Source of the DNA: Dicaeum eximium
Lineage: Eukaryota; Chordata; Aves; Passeriformes; Dicaeidae
NCBI GenBank assembly: GCA_013396995.1
Contig: VWZP01007456.1
Coordinates: 686,431 to 750,430 of the forward strand
DNA length: 64,000 nt
Direction: 5' to 3'
Both the position numbers and the translations under genes were made by a program. Shown in pieces: positions 38,464 to 50,191 of this stretch (positions within the stretch are counted from its first letter, which is position 1; the number at the start of each line of letters is the position of its first letter). The notes under the pieces were generated by a model that saw only the letters and a program-made list of their open reading frames with translations, ran no database searches and was not told where the DNA came from.

Positions 38464-41400
38464 TATTATAAAATATCAGCCAAGGAAAATACTTTTTGTT
38501 GTCAGAAAAATGTTAAGTTCTCAGTAGGGTGGGATGCAGCTGACATTCCCAGTTGTTTGCTTCTTGTTTGGAGCACCATGTGGTTAACAGCTAAAGGGCA
38601 GAAATGCTTGCTACTGCAGAATTGCAGTCACCTCAGTAAAATGCATGGCCTAGAGCATTTTGTAATTCAGCCAGAGCAGAAATGCAAAGCAAAGAACAGT
38701 AGGAAGAAGAGATCATTTACGTTAGATTATTGCTCTTGGTGTGATGTCACTGTTACTTGTTAATCTCAATTTGTATCGAAGCCTTTGCACAGTATTGGTA
38801 ACAGTGCGGTATTAAATATGGCAAGGCAGCTGCACCATGAAGAACCAAAATAGTGGGATTTACTTTAACTCCTCCAGTGTCACATTTCTGCAATAAAAAC
38901 AACTTTTTACTGCTCCAAATCCAGGAAAACTTTATTTTTGATCTTTCAGGAAAACTAGTGATAAGCAAGCGCCTGCACAAGGAAGGAAAAATAGAGTTTA
39001 TTCCATAAAGCTTTCACCCTTTTCATCACACATAAGTGCTACCTCTTCCCTCAGAGCTTGGTGGGCTGCCAAGAGCCTTGAAATCTCAGAGCCTAGGTCC
39101 AGGAAGATCAATGGATCATGAAGAAATAACTAGGAAAGGAAGCTACAGTGATCATTGTTTGAGTTAAGAAGGACACAACCACGGGCTTTCCAGCAGGTCT
39201 TTTTCCTCTGTCACACCTTGGAGGCAATCCTGAAGCAATCACAATGCCAGAGGTTCATGAAGTGCATGAAGTCAAATAACTTGATCTTCTCCATTAATGT
39301 GATTTAGCTCTTTTTTAATGAGGAGATTTCATACCTTCACCCCACCCTGCAAAGGTATGAATGACAGCCTGTTTCAAGGTCTTAATATCTAGCAACCCTT
39401 ATCAAATGTTGTGCAGCTATGGATTTGATGCCAAGGCCACACATTAGTCTGTGCAAAAAAACCCCCATGTATCTGACATCTCCAAAATGCTACACAAAGA
39501 AACCATCCCATACTGCAAATTTTTTGGCTCCTATTACTCTGGTGGAACTATGATAGTCATAATCAACTGCCAATTTTTCCCTATATGCTTTTCCTATATT
39601 GAGAAAAATGCATAATAATCCATAAGACTTTGGTTTAATCAGTGTAAATCACAAACAAGTGAGGCATTTTTTCTGTTCAAGTAACATGAGACTCTGGGGT
39701 TTTTTTCCCCTTTTTTATATGCATTAAGTCAGTATTTAGTAAACCAGCTCATAAGATGAAGAATCCAAAGCATGTCCTCTAAGCAACTCAGCATTTTCAT
39801 CTTTAAAAAGTTTTGGCAAGACATTGAGGCCTCTTCTGGCTTTGTTCAAGTCTAAGCTAAATTTGCTTTTAACTTCAAACTGAAGCAGAATTTTATCTTT
39901 AGTGTAAAATTCAGAGAAATTTGGAGAAGGCTAAATAATGGAGAAACAGTGTGAGCACTAAGAAAACAAAGAAAATTACTAGGGTTTGTTGGTTGGTTGT
40001 TTTTTTTTTTTTTCTTTCTTTGACCAATTACAAGTCCATTAAGCAAACAAAGTAAAATCTTTCATACGGGGCCAGAGTAAAGATAGCCAATAAATCACAT
40101 TATATTTTTATCTTTTGATAGATCAGATGATAAATTCTGACTATCACCATGTTTGCAGGTCATTTCTGTGTTTGAACACAGAAAGGCAAAGTACACAACA
40201 GATCCTGACTGATGCCCTACAAGGCTAGATGTTCAAGATGGATGGAGAAACATAATGAGCTCAGTGCCACAATGACTGAAACAACCTTTTTCTTTCTCAG
40301 TGTTGGGCCTGTACAAAACGACTAATTGATGTCATTTGTTGCCTCACAGAGAGCTTGGCAGCTGTACAGCTCCATAGTTTGTAAAGTAAGCACCACCATT
40401 AACAGTTTCACTGGAGGGAAATGGAGGCAAAGACAGCAAGTGTCTGGTCCTAAATCACCCAGCGTGTCGGTGTCAAGTGCACAAGCAGGGACATGGTAAG
40501 GACCCCCCAAGGCCTGAGCCAGCCTGATGCTGCTCTTCCAGGAACCCCCTTTCCACACAAGCCAGCTGGCTGAGACACCAAAGCATCAGAGCTGCAAAGA
40601 ATAAACAAACTCGGAGGGATGGGGCCAAGTTCCCGATGGCGAATACCTCCAAGATTTCAGCTGCTGTCAGCAAAACATATATCCCAACACAGGCATTGCT
40701 GTCAGCAATAACACAACACCATTGTCTCTGGCTGTCTTTAGTGCAAAGGGCACACAGAAGAAATCAAACGTTGGGTGGTAATGGTTAACTTTGTCGTGCC
40801 TGACTCCCCTCACCCATATCACTCGGTGTTACCTCTCCAACCTTCTCCTGCTGCTCCCTGGATAGTCATAACTCATGTGGCAGGAAGAATGGGGAGAGAG
40901 GAAAAGCTCAGGCCCTGTCATGTTTTTACCCACAATTTGAGAGCCACAGGATTGAACTCACTGTTACTCATGTGCTACCAAGATGTAATTTAACAGAGTA
41001 TATTTGGGAGAGCTGAAAATAAAAGTTTAACTTTAACCTCTCTAGATTACTGTTGCATTTTTTTTTCCTGTCCTGAAAGTATTCAATAAGAAATTTTAAT
41101 TCTGAGCTGAAAAGCAATAGCTCAACCCTGCAGTTATGGAGGCCCTTCCTTGGTTTGTGAGGGATACTGTTACTCCCAGAGTTTTGTTAATTGGTTGGGG
41201 GTTTTTCTGAGCAGTGGTCGTGGTGCCTCAGCCCTGCTAGAATGCTTTCTCTGACTTCTTACCAGGCAGCAGTGTTGTCAGGCTGTACCATCCTTATACA
41301 AAGTTCAAAAATGGTGAGTCCAACAGCTGAATGTACATCCATTATTGTTAAAATTGTGGGTACAGAGAAGCAGGGATCAGACCTTCTATTTATGAATTTT

Positions 41401-41897
41401 TTACTTCATTTGGTGCACAAGAACTGCATGGGACTTTATGAAGTAGGCAAGACCAATAATTCAGTTCCCCCTCGTTCAAAAAGTGACCTAATTTGCCTTC
41501 CTTTCCTCCTTTAACGGGAAAACAACCGACACAAACTGTAAAGCAGATCAACAAATGCTGACTCCACATGGAAAAACCAACCTGCATTATCTACCCAAGG
41601 GCCAGGGAAAGCTTCACATGCTGGAGGCTGAGACAAATGGAAAATACCAAAGGTTTGGCTCCATTTGTAGCCAAGCAACGCCACCTCTCCTGAGCCAGGA
41701 CATCTCTGGTTTGGGATTGTTCCCCACCAGACTGAATAAAAGAGAGAAGTCAGGCTCTCAGAAATATTGTATAATCCATGTTCACTTCTGGGGTAAAATC
41801 AATGCCTAACATTGTCTCAGGTGGCTTGAGATAATGCTTTTTTGAAGTCTGTGGAAAAATTCCTGCTGATTTTAGTGGTCCTTGGGCTGCTACTGCT

Positions 41898-41922
41898 ATT
41901 GGTGCATAAATCATGCACCAAT
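41898..41922. repeat. Perfect inverted repeat with CCAAT arms
   Basis: ATTGGTGCAT (41898-41907) and ATGCACCAAT (41913-41922) are exact reverse complements around a 5-bp spacer. The outer ends are CCAAT boxes pointing at each other, and the middle (TGCATAAATCATGCA) resembles paired POU/homeodomain half-sites. It may be a symmetric protein-binding site or simply a chance palindrome. Confidence 0.7.
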
Positions 41923-42308
41923 TTGGCCATGGCTGTTGCCTGGGAAGTGGGATGCAGTATTTTGCATAATTTTCTGGTTTAGACTACACCCCACACAGAA
42001 CATATTGGAATAGTTAGCTAATGTTTATTGGGGCGGATCACATCAGCTGGTGTTGCTTTGGAAAGAACAGGCAAAAATGTAAACCAGTTCTTCTATTACA
42101 CAAGTGTCCTGTAGCAAAGTGGAGCCCACTAAGACATGAAAGAAAGGCACATCATAAAGGGCAGGTATAACGCTGCATCAGTGATCTGCACCTCCTTCTT
42201 TTCTTCTCCTTGCTAACTCATAGACTAGGCCAAGTCAGCAGAAGGATGGATTTCCACTTACACATCATTTTACCACAACCACACTCAAACTTAATAGTAT
42301 TCTGCGAG

Positions 42309-42323
42309 AAAAAAAAAAAAAAA
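42309..42323. repeat. Poly(A) run
   Basis: Fifteen A residues in unique sequence with no retrocopy recognised. Confidence 0.88.
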
Positions 42324-44924
42324 GTGACCAGACACCCAAAAAACCATGTAATCTTGACCCACCAAATATCAGACAAATGTGACAGAGCCTTATACAGGTG
42401 GCACCTTTCTCATTGTGTGCATTGTATTGTCCATTCCATTCAATATCCAGTGGTACACAGGTCTCTTAAAAGCCTGTTTCTACCTCTATCACTACAGACC
42501 AGTAACTTCTCTGAGAAAACAAGTCTGTGGCAACAAAAGACTCTGCAGGATTGCACACCTACATAATTATTTGTGTGTTCAAACCCTTCCAACCTACTGA
42601 TATGTTAAGAAATTATGTAATCTGAATTAATGTCTTCACATTAAAGCAGTGGTGACACGAGAGCAAATTCAGGCCTCTGACTCTTTTAAAGTGTCTATGA
42701 TACTTTACATCTCTGCAACTGAAGTGCAACTGAAATGAAGAGTTAGAATCCATAGGAACAATTAAGTAATTTTCACAAAACTATTTCCTCCTTTAGGTCC
42801 CTGAAAATCGTTGTGTGTCATTACTGGAGTTGTTGAACTAAGGCTAGCACAAATGTTGGTGGAAAGTGTATTCAGAAACACAAGACATGAATTTCAGCTA
42901 GCTGTCTCCTGAAGAAACAAAAAACCCGTCTGTTGCAACATAAGCAAAAATGAGGAACAGGCCTGGAGTTTTACAGGAAGAAAAGCAGTCTGGAAGAGAA
43001 AGGGGGAGAACAAGTCTTGCCTGCTAGCGATAACAGTTTTAAAGGAGGCACAGTGTTAGATCTTCTGAGGAACCCCTGGCCCCTTTATTTTATTACTATT
43101 CTTGTCTTGAAACAGCCATTTATAGAAGAGATCCACTCTGCTCATTGTCAATTACTAACATATGTCCCACACTTGGCAAACAAGACAACTCAGGAATGAC
43201 ATTTTGTGAATAATCAACAGCATCACCCAAAAGTGGCTGTGTCTTTGCTTTGGGCTCAATAAAATATTTTTTCCCCAAACAAGATAGCTTTCTCACAATG
43301 GTGCCAAATGGAACATATTAAGCTTCAGTGATGGCTGGAAACACTGTGCACCAAAGAGCCAAGGACGGGGCTGTGAGAGCTCCTCTTGGACCTTAGGACA
43401 AACAGCTGTGAGTGTACCAGCCACAGATGCTGCTCTGCACAAAGGGGCCTCTGGGCACTGCTGCGGCACAAACAAATAATTCACTCAAATGGCAAGCTTT
43501 GGCAAACTGAGTGTGGGACTTTCCAGAGGTCTGGGATTCAATCATAAAACACTACACAGGACGTAAAACTCACAGCAAGCAGCAAAAACTATGGACAGTG
43601 AGGGTAAAGCAGGACATGGAAACTGCCAGCTTGTTGCAGAAATATGTGTGGCCTGCTAAGGAAGCCCAAACATACAGACAGCTGTCAAATACTTGCATGC
43701 AAACAGTGAATACAGGGATAATGATGAACATTTACCTGAAGTGCTAAGGATTATGCTTGGACTTCACCTCATTTAACTTTCAGCTTCCAGATGTTTGTTT
43801 TGTAGCCCACATTCATTGTTCAGGATATTTTTATCGAAACTCCTTGAGAGTAGCTCAGCTTCCACAGTTCAGACTGCCTGCCTCTTTCCAGGGACTCTAA
43901 CAAAACTCAGAAAAATGCCTTTGGGTACTGCTTCACAGATTAGGTGTCTGGAAAAAGACAAGTCTCCTCTATCCTTCCCTCCTTTCATACTCTTCCATCC
44001 TTTCAGGGAATATCCCAGTGCTGCCCTCACCCTTCTTTGGGGCAGCTCCATCCCCATCTGACACTTCCCTGAGCCGTGTTTGCTGTGTTAGTCCTCTGCC
44101 AAATTTGGAATTAAATAATCTGAAGTAGGGCTCCATATGCCCACACATGGTAAGCAGCAGGAGCTTGCAGTCAGGAGACAGCAAGGGCAACATGAAGATG
44201 GTGAGATGGGGCAGAGGAAGGGACTCTTCTGCAGTGGTGATGTGATGCCAAACTGGCTCACTGCCTCCCGTGGGACTGCAGCCCCAGAAAGGCCACCTGT
44301 CTCCAAGATGGTGAATGGTGGGAGACAGGAATCCCAGCACCCGGTAGGGAAAGACCCATACCCAAAATCAAGTTGGGGCACCTTTGTTCTCTGTTTAGTT
44401 CTAAAGTCATTATAAAATGAACTCTTGCCGTGAGGATATAAGCCACTGAATGTATTGATATACAAGGGTCCCAGATGCCTCAGCAGCCACCCCTATGGCG
44501 AGGAGCAGACACTCAGCCCTACGTGTCATGAGGAAAGCCTAGCCCCCATCATCATGTGTACACCGCCCTTTTCTGGCTTTTCACAAGCCAACTCATCCTC
44601 TCTCATATCCTTCTTACTGCTTCTGAGACACTTCATGTAGCCTGATTTTTATCTGAGGTGTACATTAGCAATCATTCCCGGAGATGAGAGCTGACCAGTG
44701 TGAGTGATGTCCTGAAGAATGGCTGAGCAGGTCCCTGCACTGAACCAGTGACTTATTATGGTTGATGAAAAAACAGTCTTCACTCTCAAAAACTAGGTAA
44801 TTGTTACCATATTGCATCCTGTGATTAAGGAAGCACTTCAGGCACATAACATCTCTCCTGCTGGGGATGGGATCCTGGGGTCTTTCCCACACAGACCTAG
44901 AGCCAGTGGGCCCTGCTTATGTAG

Positions 44925-45640
44925 AGCAAGGTGAAAAACCCCAAATACCAGCACAGCTTGGGGGCTGACATACTGGAGAAGGACCTGGGAGTCTTGGTGG
45001 ATGGCCAGCTGACCATGAGCTGGCAGTGCCCTTACAGCCAGGAGGGCCAGTACTATCCTGGGGTGCACCAGGAAGAGTGTGGCCAGCAGGTCGAGGGAGG
45101 TGACCCTGCCCCTCAGCCCTGGTGAGGCCACATCTGCAGTGCTGTGTCCAGTTCTGGGCTCCTCAGTACATGAAAGACAAGGAGCTACTGTGGAGGGTCC
45201 AGTGGAGGGCCACAAAGATTATTAGGAGTCTGAAACACCTCTCTTATGAGGAGAGGCTGCAGGAGCTGGGCATGTTCAGCCTAGAGAAGAGAAGACTGAG
45301 AGGGGATCTCATTAAGAGAGGTAAATACCTCAAAGGCAGGTGCCAAGAGGGTGGTGCAAGACTCTTTTCAGTGGTGGCCAGCAACAGGACAAGGAGCAGT
45401 GGCCATAAACTGAAACACAACAAGTTCCACCTCTACATGAGGAAGAACTTTTTTACCTTGAGGGTGGCAGAGCGCTGGAACAGGCTGCCCAGGGAGGTCA
45501 GGGAATCTCCCTCTCTGGAGACATTCAAACCCCACCTAGAGAGTTCCTGTGTAACCTACTCCAGGTGATCTTGCCTTGGCAGGGGGGTTGGACTAGGTGG
45601 TCTTCAGGAGACCCTTCCAACCCTAAAACTTTTATGATTC
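44925..45640 (+). mobile_element. 5'-truncated CR1 LINE (RT C-terminus and 3' end)
   Basis: This is a CR1 non-LTR retrotransposon copy. The first part (about 44931-45080) translates to the stretch LGVLVDGQLTMSWQC, typical of CR1 reverse transcriptase downstream of the catalytic core. Short deletions against the usual CR1 sequence near 45029 and 45117 shift the frame. A second frame, 45122-45568, then runs through the C-terminal domain with FWAPQ, RRATK, YEERL, SLEKRRLRGDLI, NFFTLRV and WNRLPREV, and stops at the expected place. The 3' untranslated part follows (GGTTGGACTAGGTGGTC...CCCTTCCAACCCT) and ends TTATGATTC at 45640, the characteristic CR1 terminus with only one ATTC-type unit. The endonuclease and RT catalytic parts are absent, the usual result of incomplete reverse transcription. 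The copy is dead, and its moderate divergence suggests a middle-aged insertion. Confidence 0.95.
45122..45568 (+). pseudogene. CR1 reverse transcriptase C-terminal fragment (dead)
   Basis: The 148-codon open frame inside the CR1 copy covers only the end of ORF2, after the polymerase active site. It therefore lacks the catalytic aspartates and the endonuclease. Recognisable blocks are VQFWAPQ near residue 9, RRATKIIR near residue 28, YEERLQELG near residue 42, LEKRRLRGDLI near residue 54, and RKNFFTLRV then WNRLPREV in the last third. Its start methionine is incidental: the real frame continues upstream but is broken by indels. No host function is expected. Confidence 0.9.
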
Positions 45641-45819
45641 AGACCAGCCACAGATTGGATATGGTGGTTGCTGAATAGCCAGGCTGGTTTAAAACTTACC
45701 TCAGGAAGGTAATCTATTATCTCAATCCACCACAAAGTGCAGAAAGACAGAGATGATCAGTAGGTCACTTCTAGGGCATAATTAGTTTTGTCTAGTTGTG
45801 ATTTGTTGTTGCTTTGGGC

Positions 45820-45844
45820 TTTTTTGTTTGTTTGTTTGTTTTTT
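45820..45844. repeat. (TTTG)n microsatellite
   Basis: A T-run with about four GTTT units and a closing T-run. It is a simple repeat. Confidence 0.88.
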
Positions 45845-46035
45845 CTTGAAATGTATTGATTCTTCAGTCTTAAAAATAATCACTTTCATTAGAAATGCCT
45901 ACTAGCTCTTCAGTGCATGTGTATCATCGACATTTTGCTCTCCTTTATTTTCAATCAATTCCTAAACCCTGAGAATATCTAGCAGCCTTAAAAGCTTAGA
46001 TCTGACAAAAGATGAAAAGTCATTTAGCACCATGC

Positions 46036-46050
46036 CACACACACACACAC
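46036..46050. repeat. Short (CA)n microsatellite
   Basis: Seven CA units followed by ATGTATGTAT. It is a short dinucleotide repeat. Confidence 0.85.
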
Positions 46051-46653
46051 ATGTATGTATCAATGTGACCCTAACGCATTGCAAGCTCACAGTGGTTTTG
46101 CTGTGCTTTAATTCTTACAAAATGATTTTCAAAGAGAAAAAGAACATTCCCCTGAAAAGTTCTCCTTACCTCAATTCACACACATTTCACTAAAAATAAC
46201 ATTCCCTTTTTAAAGCTTCTCAGATCAGGGCTCCATTTAGTAGGAAATGGGAGTCTTCCACTGTTGCTCATGTGAATGCTGCCAACAGCTTAAAAGGTTT
46301 TGCTCTGGTGGGAAGATGGGCCATAATTGAAGGGCTATGATTGAAGCACTGCTGTCATCTACTTAGCTGAAGTATGTTGAGAGAATTTCTCCCAACCACT
46401 CCTTTTAAATCACTTACTTTCCTATTTCATCAAGATGCTTAACAGCTCCAAATCAGAGAGATCCCTGTAGACATCCAATTTATTCTGCGCTGTTTTCAGC
46501 TGATTTCTCTCCATTTCCTGCTCTGTGCCTTCTTCTTTGAGCATTTACTTCTCCTGTCTGAAAGCTAGCTGTTTCTATCACTGCTGTAGGTATAGCTGTT
46601 CACATTCAGACCTATCCTCTTCATTATACAACCTAAAAATTGCATATAACTGC

Positions 46654-46693
46654 AAAAAAAAAAAACCAAAGCAAAAAAAAAAAAAAAAAAAAA
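46654..46693. repeat. Interrupted poly(A)
   Basis: A run of twelve A residues, the interruption CCAAAGC, then twenty-one A residues ending at CCC. No parent transcript was recognised. Confidence 0.88.
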
Positions 46694-46914
46694 CCCAGAG
46701 GACTGAAACCCTGCTGCTGTTAATGGCATCAAAGGGCTTTGAGAAAAAAGCTCAAAGGACAATCCCTAATAATTCACCTGTGACCATTTTTCTAAATTCT
46801 TATGCACTCTAGTGTGAAATGACTGGATTTTATTGTGTTACACTTAACACTTAGACTCTGGCCTTTGGTATTAATGGGAACGTCCTTCAACCAGAGCTGC
46901 TTTTTGTTCCTTTT

Positions 46915-47020
46915 CTTTGATTCATTAGTTGTTTACTGCAGGCTATTAACAATCCTAGGACTAGCTTTAATCCACAGCCAGAGCCTTTAAATACAATACA
47001 TCATCAACAGGTAATTGTTC
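46915..47020. promoter_or_regulatory. Candidate conserved non-coding element (weak)
   Basis: Within about 100 bp lie a forkhead-like TGTTTAC (46930-46936), a SOX-like AACAAT (46948-46953), a bicoid-type TAATCC (46968-46973) and a homeodomain TAATTG (47012-47017), in sequence free of simple repeats. This mix is typical of developmental enhancers, but motif reading alone has a high false-positive rate. Confidence 0.2.
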
Positions 47021-47170
47021 ACTTTGAAGTATTTCCTTCTTTTTTCCTTAGCTGTTTGAGGTGATATCTGAGGCTTTAAAGTCTGGTAACAGAGTACTTC
47101 TATCAAAGCACTAAAATTAGTAATGCAAATGTCAAGAAGTTAATTTGCATACTTTATAAGGATGGCCTAT

Positions 47171-47251
47171 CTTTTCTTTTTCTCTCCTTTCGTTCTTTTT
47201 TTGTTGTTGTTCTTTCTTTCATTTGTTTTTACTTTCTTTTTTTTCTTTTTT
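47171..47251. repeat. T-rich low-complexity tract
   Basis: An 80-bp stretch of mostly T with interspersed C and a few GTT units. It is almost purely pyrimidine in parts and is low-complexity DNA. Confidence 0.8.
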
Positions 47252-48073
47252 GACTCCAGCTAGAAGTTTGGAAAGCTTTTGATGCTTTTACAACAGTGGT
47301 AGCTTGAGAGTTTAGAACTGGCTAACTGTGCTATATATGACTGACACTATAAATTCACTAGGATCAGCATTGCTTTTCATCATGCTTGGCAGAGTTTTAT
47401 TTCAGTAGTCCCTCTAGTAGCCAGCTCAGAAATCCAGCTCTATAATCTCTCAGTGAGAGCCTCTGAACATACACTGGCATAAGCACAAGTTCATGGTGCT
47501 GTGCTGATTTCAGAGCCTTTGACTCAGGTTCTTTGGCTTCATTTCAGGAAGGTCCCTAAGACCCAGATTAAGTGTTTCTATACTTAAGGCTTTCCTAAGT
47601 GCTGTCTGATACTGTTACATGTTTCCTGAACTAGGACCTTCCTGTGCACACTTGCAGAAACTCCTGGGCCCATCTCAGAGACACTGAGAAAGACATGAGT
47701 GACACATACAGGGCAACTTGGCTCTACAGAACCACAGAAGGTCAGCCTGGGATCTCTGCAGCAGAGTGTTCATTCATTTGAAGGACTTTTAGGTCTTGAA
47801 AATTGAAATACATAGTATCGTAGTGAACAGCTGAGATCATTTTTCTTTTACTTGCAGTATTCTGTTTTAATCTGTCATGCAGCATTTTATAACTTTGGTC
47901 TGTACACACCCTTGGAAATAACTTCTGAGAAAGGCCTGGCCCATAAATGCAAGACAGTCGTATTTATTGAGATACAGGGTGCAACATGCTCTGATTATCC
48001 ATATATCTCTCATTATGTGTTTTTGGGGTGCTCTGACATGTGGCTTCTAGCAGACGTGTCACCAGGCATGTGG

Positions 48074-48098
48074 ATTATTATCATTATTATTATTATTA

Positions 48099-48173
<75 letters not shown>

Positions 48174-48177
48174 ATTT
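48074..48177. repeat. Long (ATT)n microsatellite, about 34 units
   Basis: About 100 bp of ATT units with single interruptions (a C near 48082, a G near 48101 and an AATT slip near 48167). The poly-isoleucine frame through it (47852-48268) is an artefact. Its length suggests a highly polymorphic locus. Confidence 0.95.
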
Positions 48178-49256
48178 TGCCCTTTTGCCTTTTTTCTGTT
48201 CACAGGCAGCAATAATCAGACACACCTCATGTAACAGGCAGAGTGCTTCTCTCCCAGCTCCCAGTTAGCAGCAGAATGAGTGGGGTGACTGAGGCAGTCA
48301 GCATGTGGACCCAGCTGCTTTGATCATGACAACACTCCTAGAAAGCACTGAAAGTGAAGAGCATCTACTTCCCCTGCAGATGAAGGAGCTAAGAGCTAAG
48401 TTTCAGCCCCGTTTCACTGAGGCTTTCATTGTTAAGACGGTAAGTAAATTATAGAAGGAATGTCAAGCACTAACACCATCACCATCTGGCTCACCACAAG
48501 AGGAATAATCAATCCAGCACATGAATCTGGAGTAGTGGGGTGCTCTGAGCAGCCCCAACTGCAGGAAGGCAAGTGTGAGCATGCTTTGTCTTCCTCTGGT
48601 AAGTAATCTGCAGTATCATGAGGGAAAATGCACGCACACCGAAGAGTTAAAACGATGAAAATTAAGCTTATAGTGAACAATATCCTTGCTTTTGGGGAAG
48701 ATCTAAAAGCTTCTCAAAGGGAAAGTAACTGTTAAAGAGGCTCTATCTTTGCAAGCATTATAAAAAAGGTCGTAAGCTGTATACACTACAAAGGCTCTGC
48801 CTTCGCCCCTCCATCTCTGTGATTTCTTTAGATTGAAGAAACCTGTTGGCTTGAGTTCTAAAACCCCAGATAAAAGCTTTGATTTGTTAATTAAATTTTT
48901 ACTGCTATCTGCATTTGATATCTCAGTCAAATTGTATCCGCTTGCAACAACAGAAAAAGTCACATCAAAGAAGAGCTCCACCTCCATGACCTGTAATTAC
49001 AGAATTTACTGCAGTGTGACACTGGCTGCAAGATGCACCTGCCAGGCAGAGCCAGCTTGCTATCTACACCTAAAACAAAGCCATTTCATTCAGCTGGGGT
49101 GAGCCAGCACATGCTGAACAAAAGGGCTGTGTTTTGTCAGGAGCCGGTCTAGCGTATTGCTTGTCCTGAGACAGACAGGAGCTTCTGAAAACAAGGGGGT
49201 TTTCTGTGTTATCACACTAAGTCAGGGATAAGGATGAGCTCCCACAGAGAAAGGCA

Positions 49257-49345
49257 AAAATAGGAAAAAAAAAGGAAAATAAATTGGAATGGGAAGATAA
49301 AGAGAATTAAAAAGAAAAGGAAAAAAAAGGAAAGAAAATTAAAAT
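49257..49345. repeat. A/G-rich low-complexity tract
   Basis: About 90 bp dominated by A with GG or G interruptions and few pyrimidines. It is low-complexity DNA, and a purine-rich sequence continues more loosely to about 49460. Confidence 0.75.
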
Positions 49346-50145
49346 CCATCTCGGTGGTTAAAACAATACAGAAAAGAAAAAAGCTACTCATAAACAAAAC
49401 ACTAGCAAAATACGAGGAAACACAGAGAAAGATAGGGTAGCAGAGAGAAAATAGAGAGGAAAACAACCTAGATATTATGCGTATATACTAACATATCCAC
49501 TGGAGTCAAACTTGAGAATGCAGTGTTCTCCCCCTTAAACACCCACACAGATATTGCAGAAATCCCCAATTTGTGTCAATGCATTCTTTGGCCCTGAAAT
49601 GCATTCAGTTGTTTGCACTATATTTTCAAACAAGCATAAATATAATATGGCAAAGACTCACAACATAGTGTTTATTAAACTTGGGAGTCTCTCTGCGAGC
49701 CTTAGAAATTACTGTTAATATTTACATTTGGAAAACACAACACAAAGAAGGAAAATAAGTAAGGCATTGAATAGACTTGCTGGGTAGGAATTTTTCCTGG
49801 AATGATTAATATGCATAAAATATCCATATTACAGAACAGGCATTTTCAGCAGGAGAATAATAATTTTGTTGAAAAAAAAATCTGTTGGGAAAACCAATAT
49901 GAAAAATCTATGCCTATCCACCCAGAAGGGACTTGTTACTATTGCTTCAGTGATGCAGGGATTTCCAGGCTGGCCATCAAAAAAATACTTCTGAGTTTGG
50001 TTCTCTCCCATGGATTAATGTCCAAGATAACCCTTCCTGTAAAAATAAATGAATAATAATTTAAAAAATAATTCCTCACACATGATGCTCATTTCATTTC
50101 ATTTTTTCAGAGGTTCTTGTTTTCTGACCAGAATTCTTTGTGGGG

Positions 50146-50191
50146 TTTTTTTTTTTGGTTGGTTGGTTGGTTGGTTGGTTGGGTTTTTTTT
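50146..50191. repeat. T-run and (GGTT)n microsatellite
   Basis: Eleven T residues are followed by six GGTT units and a GGGTTTTTTTTT end. Repeated GG tracts with TT loops can form two-tier quadruplexes of the thrombin-aptamer kind. Confidence 0.9.

Larger units (their letters stand above)
38464..44924. other. Non-coding unique DNA, no gene recognised
   Basis: No exon, RNA gene or further transposon was recognised. Short homopolymers lie near 40000-40013 (T) and 42309-42323 (A). Open frames up to about 125 codons on both strands (e.g. 43969-44465) overlap each other and lack domains. Confidence 0.5.

Noticed and set aside
44838..45215. 125-codon minus-strand open frame
   Set aside because: It is the antisense of the CR1 copy.
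47722..47765. CAGAACCACAGAAGG phrase resembling the antisense CR1 terminus
   Set aside because: The subsequent GGAAGGGACCTC-type block is absent, so I could not support a CR1 call.
47852..48268. 138-codon frame with a long isoleucine run
   Set aside because: The run is the ATT microsatellite in translation. The flanks have no homology.
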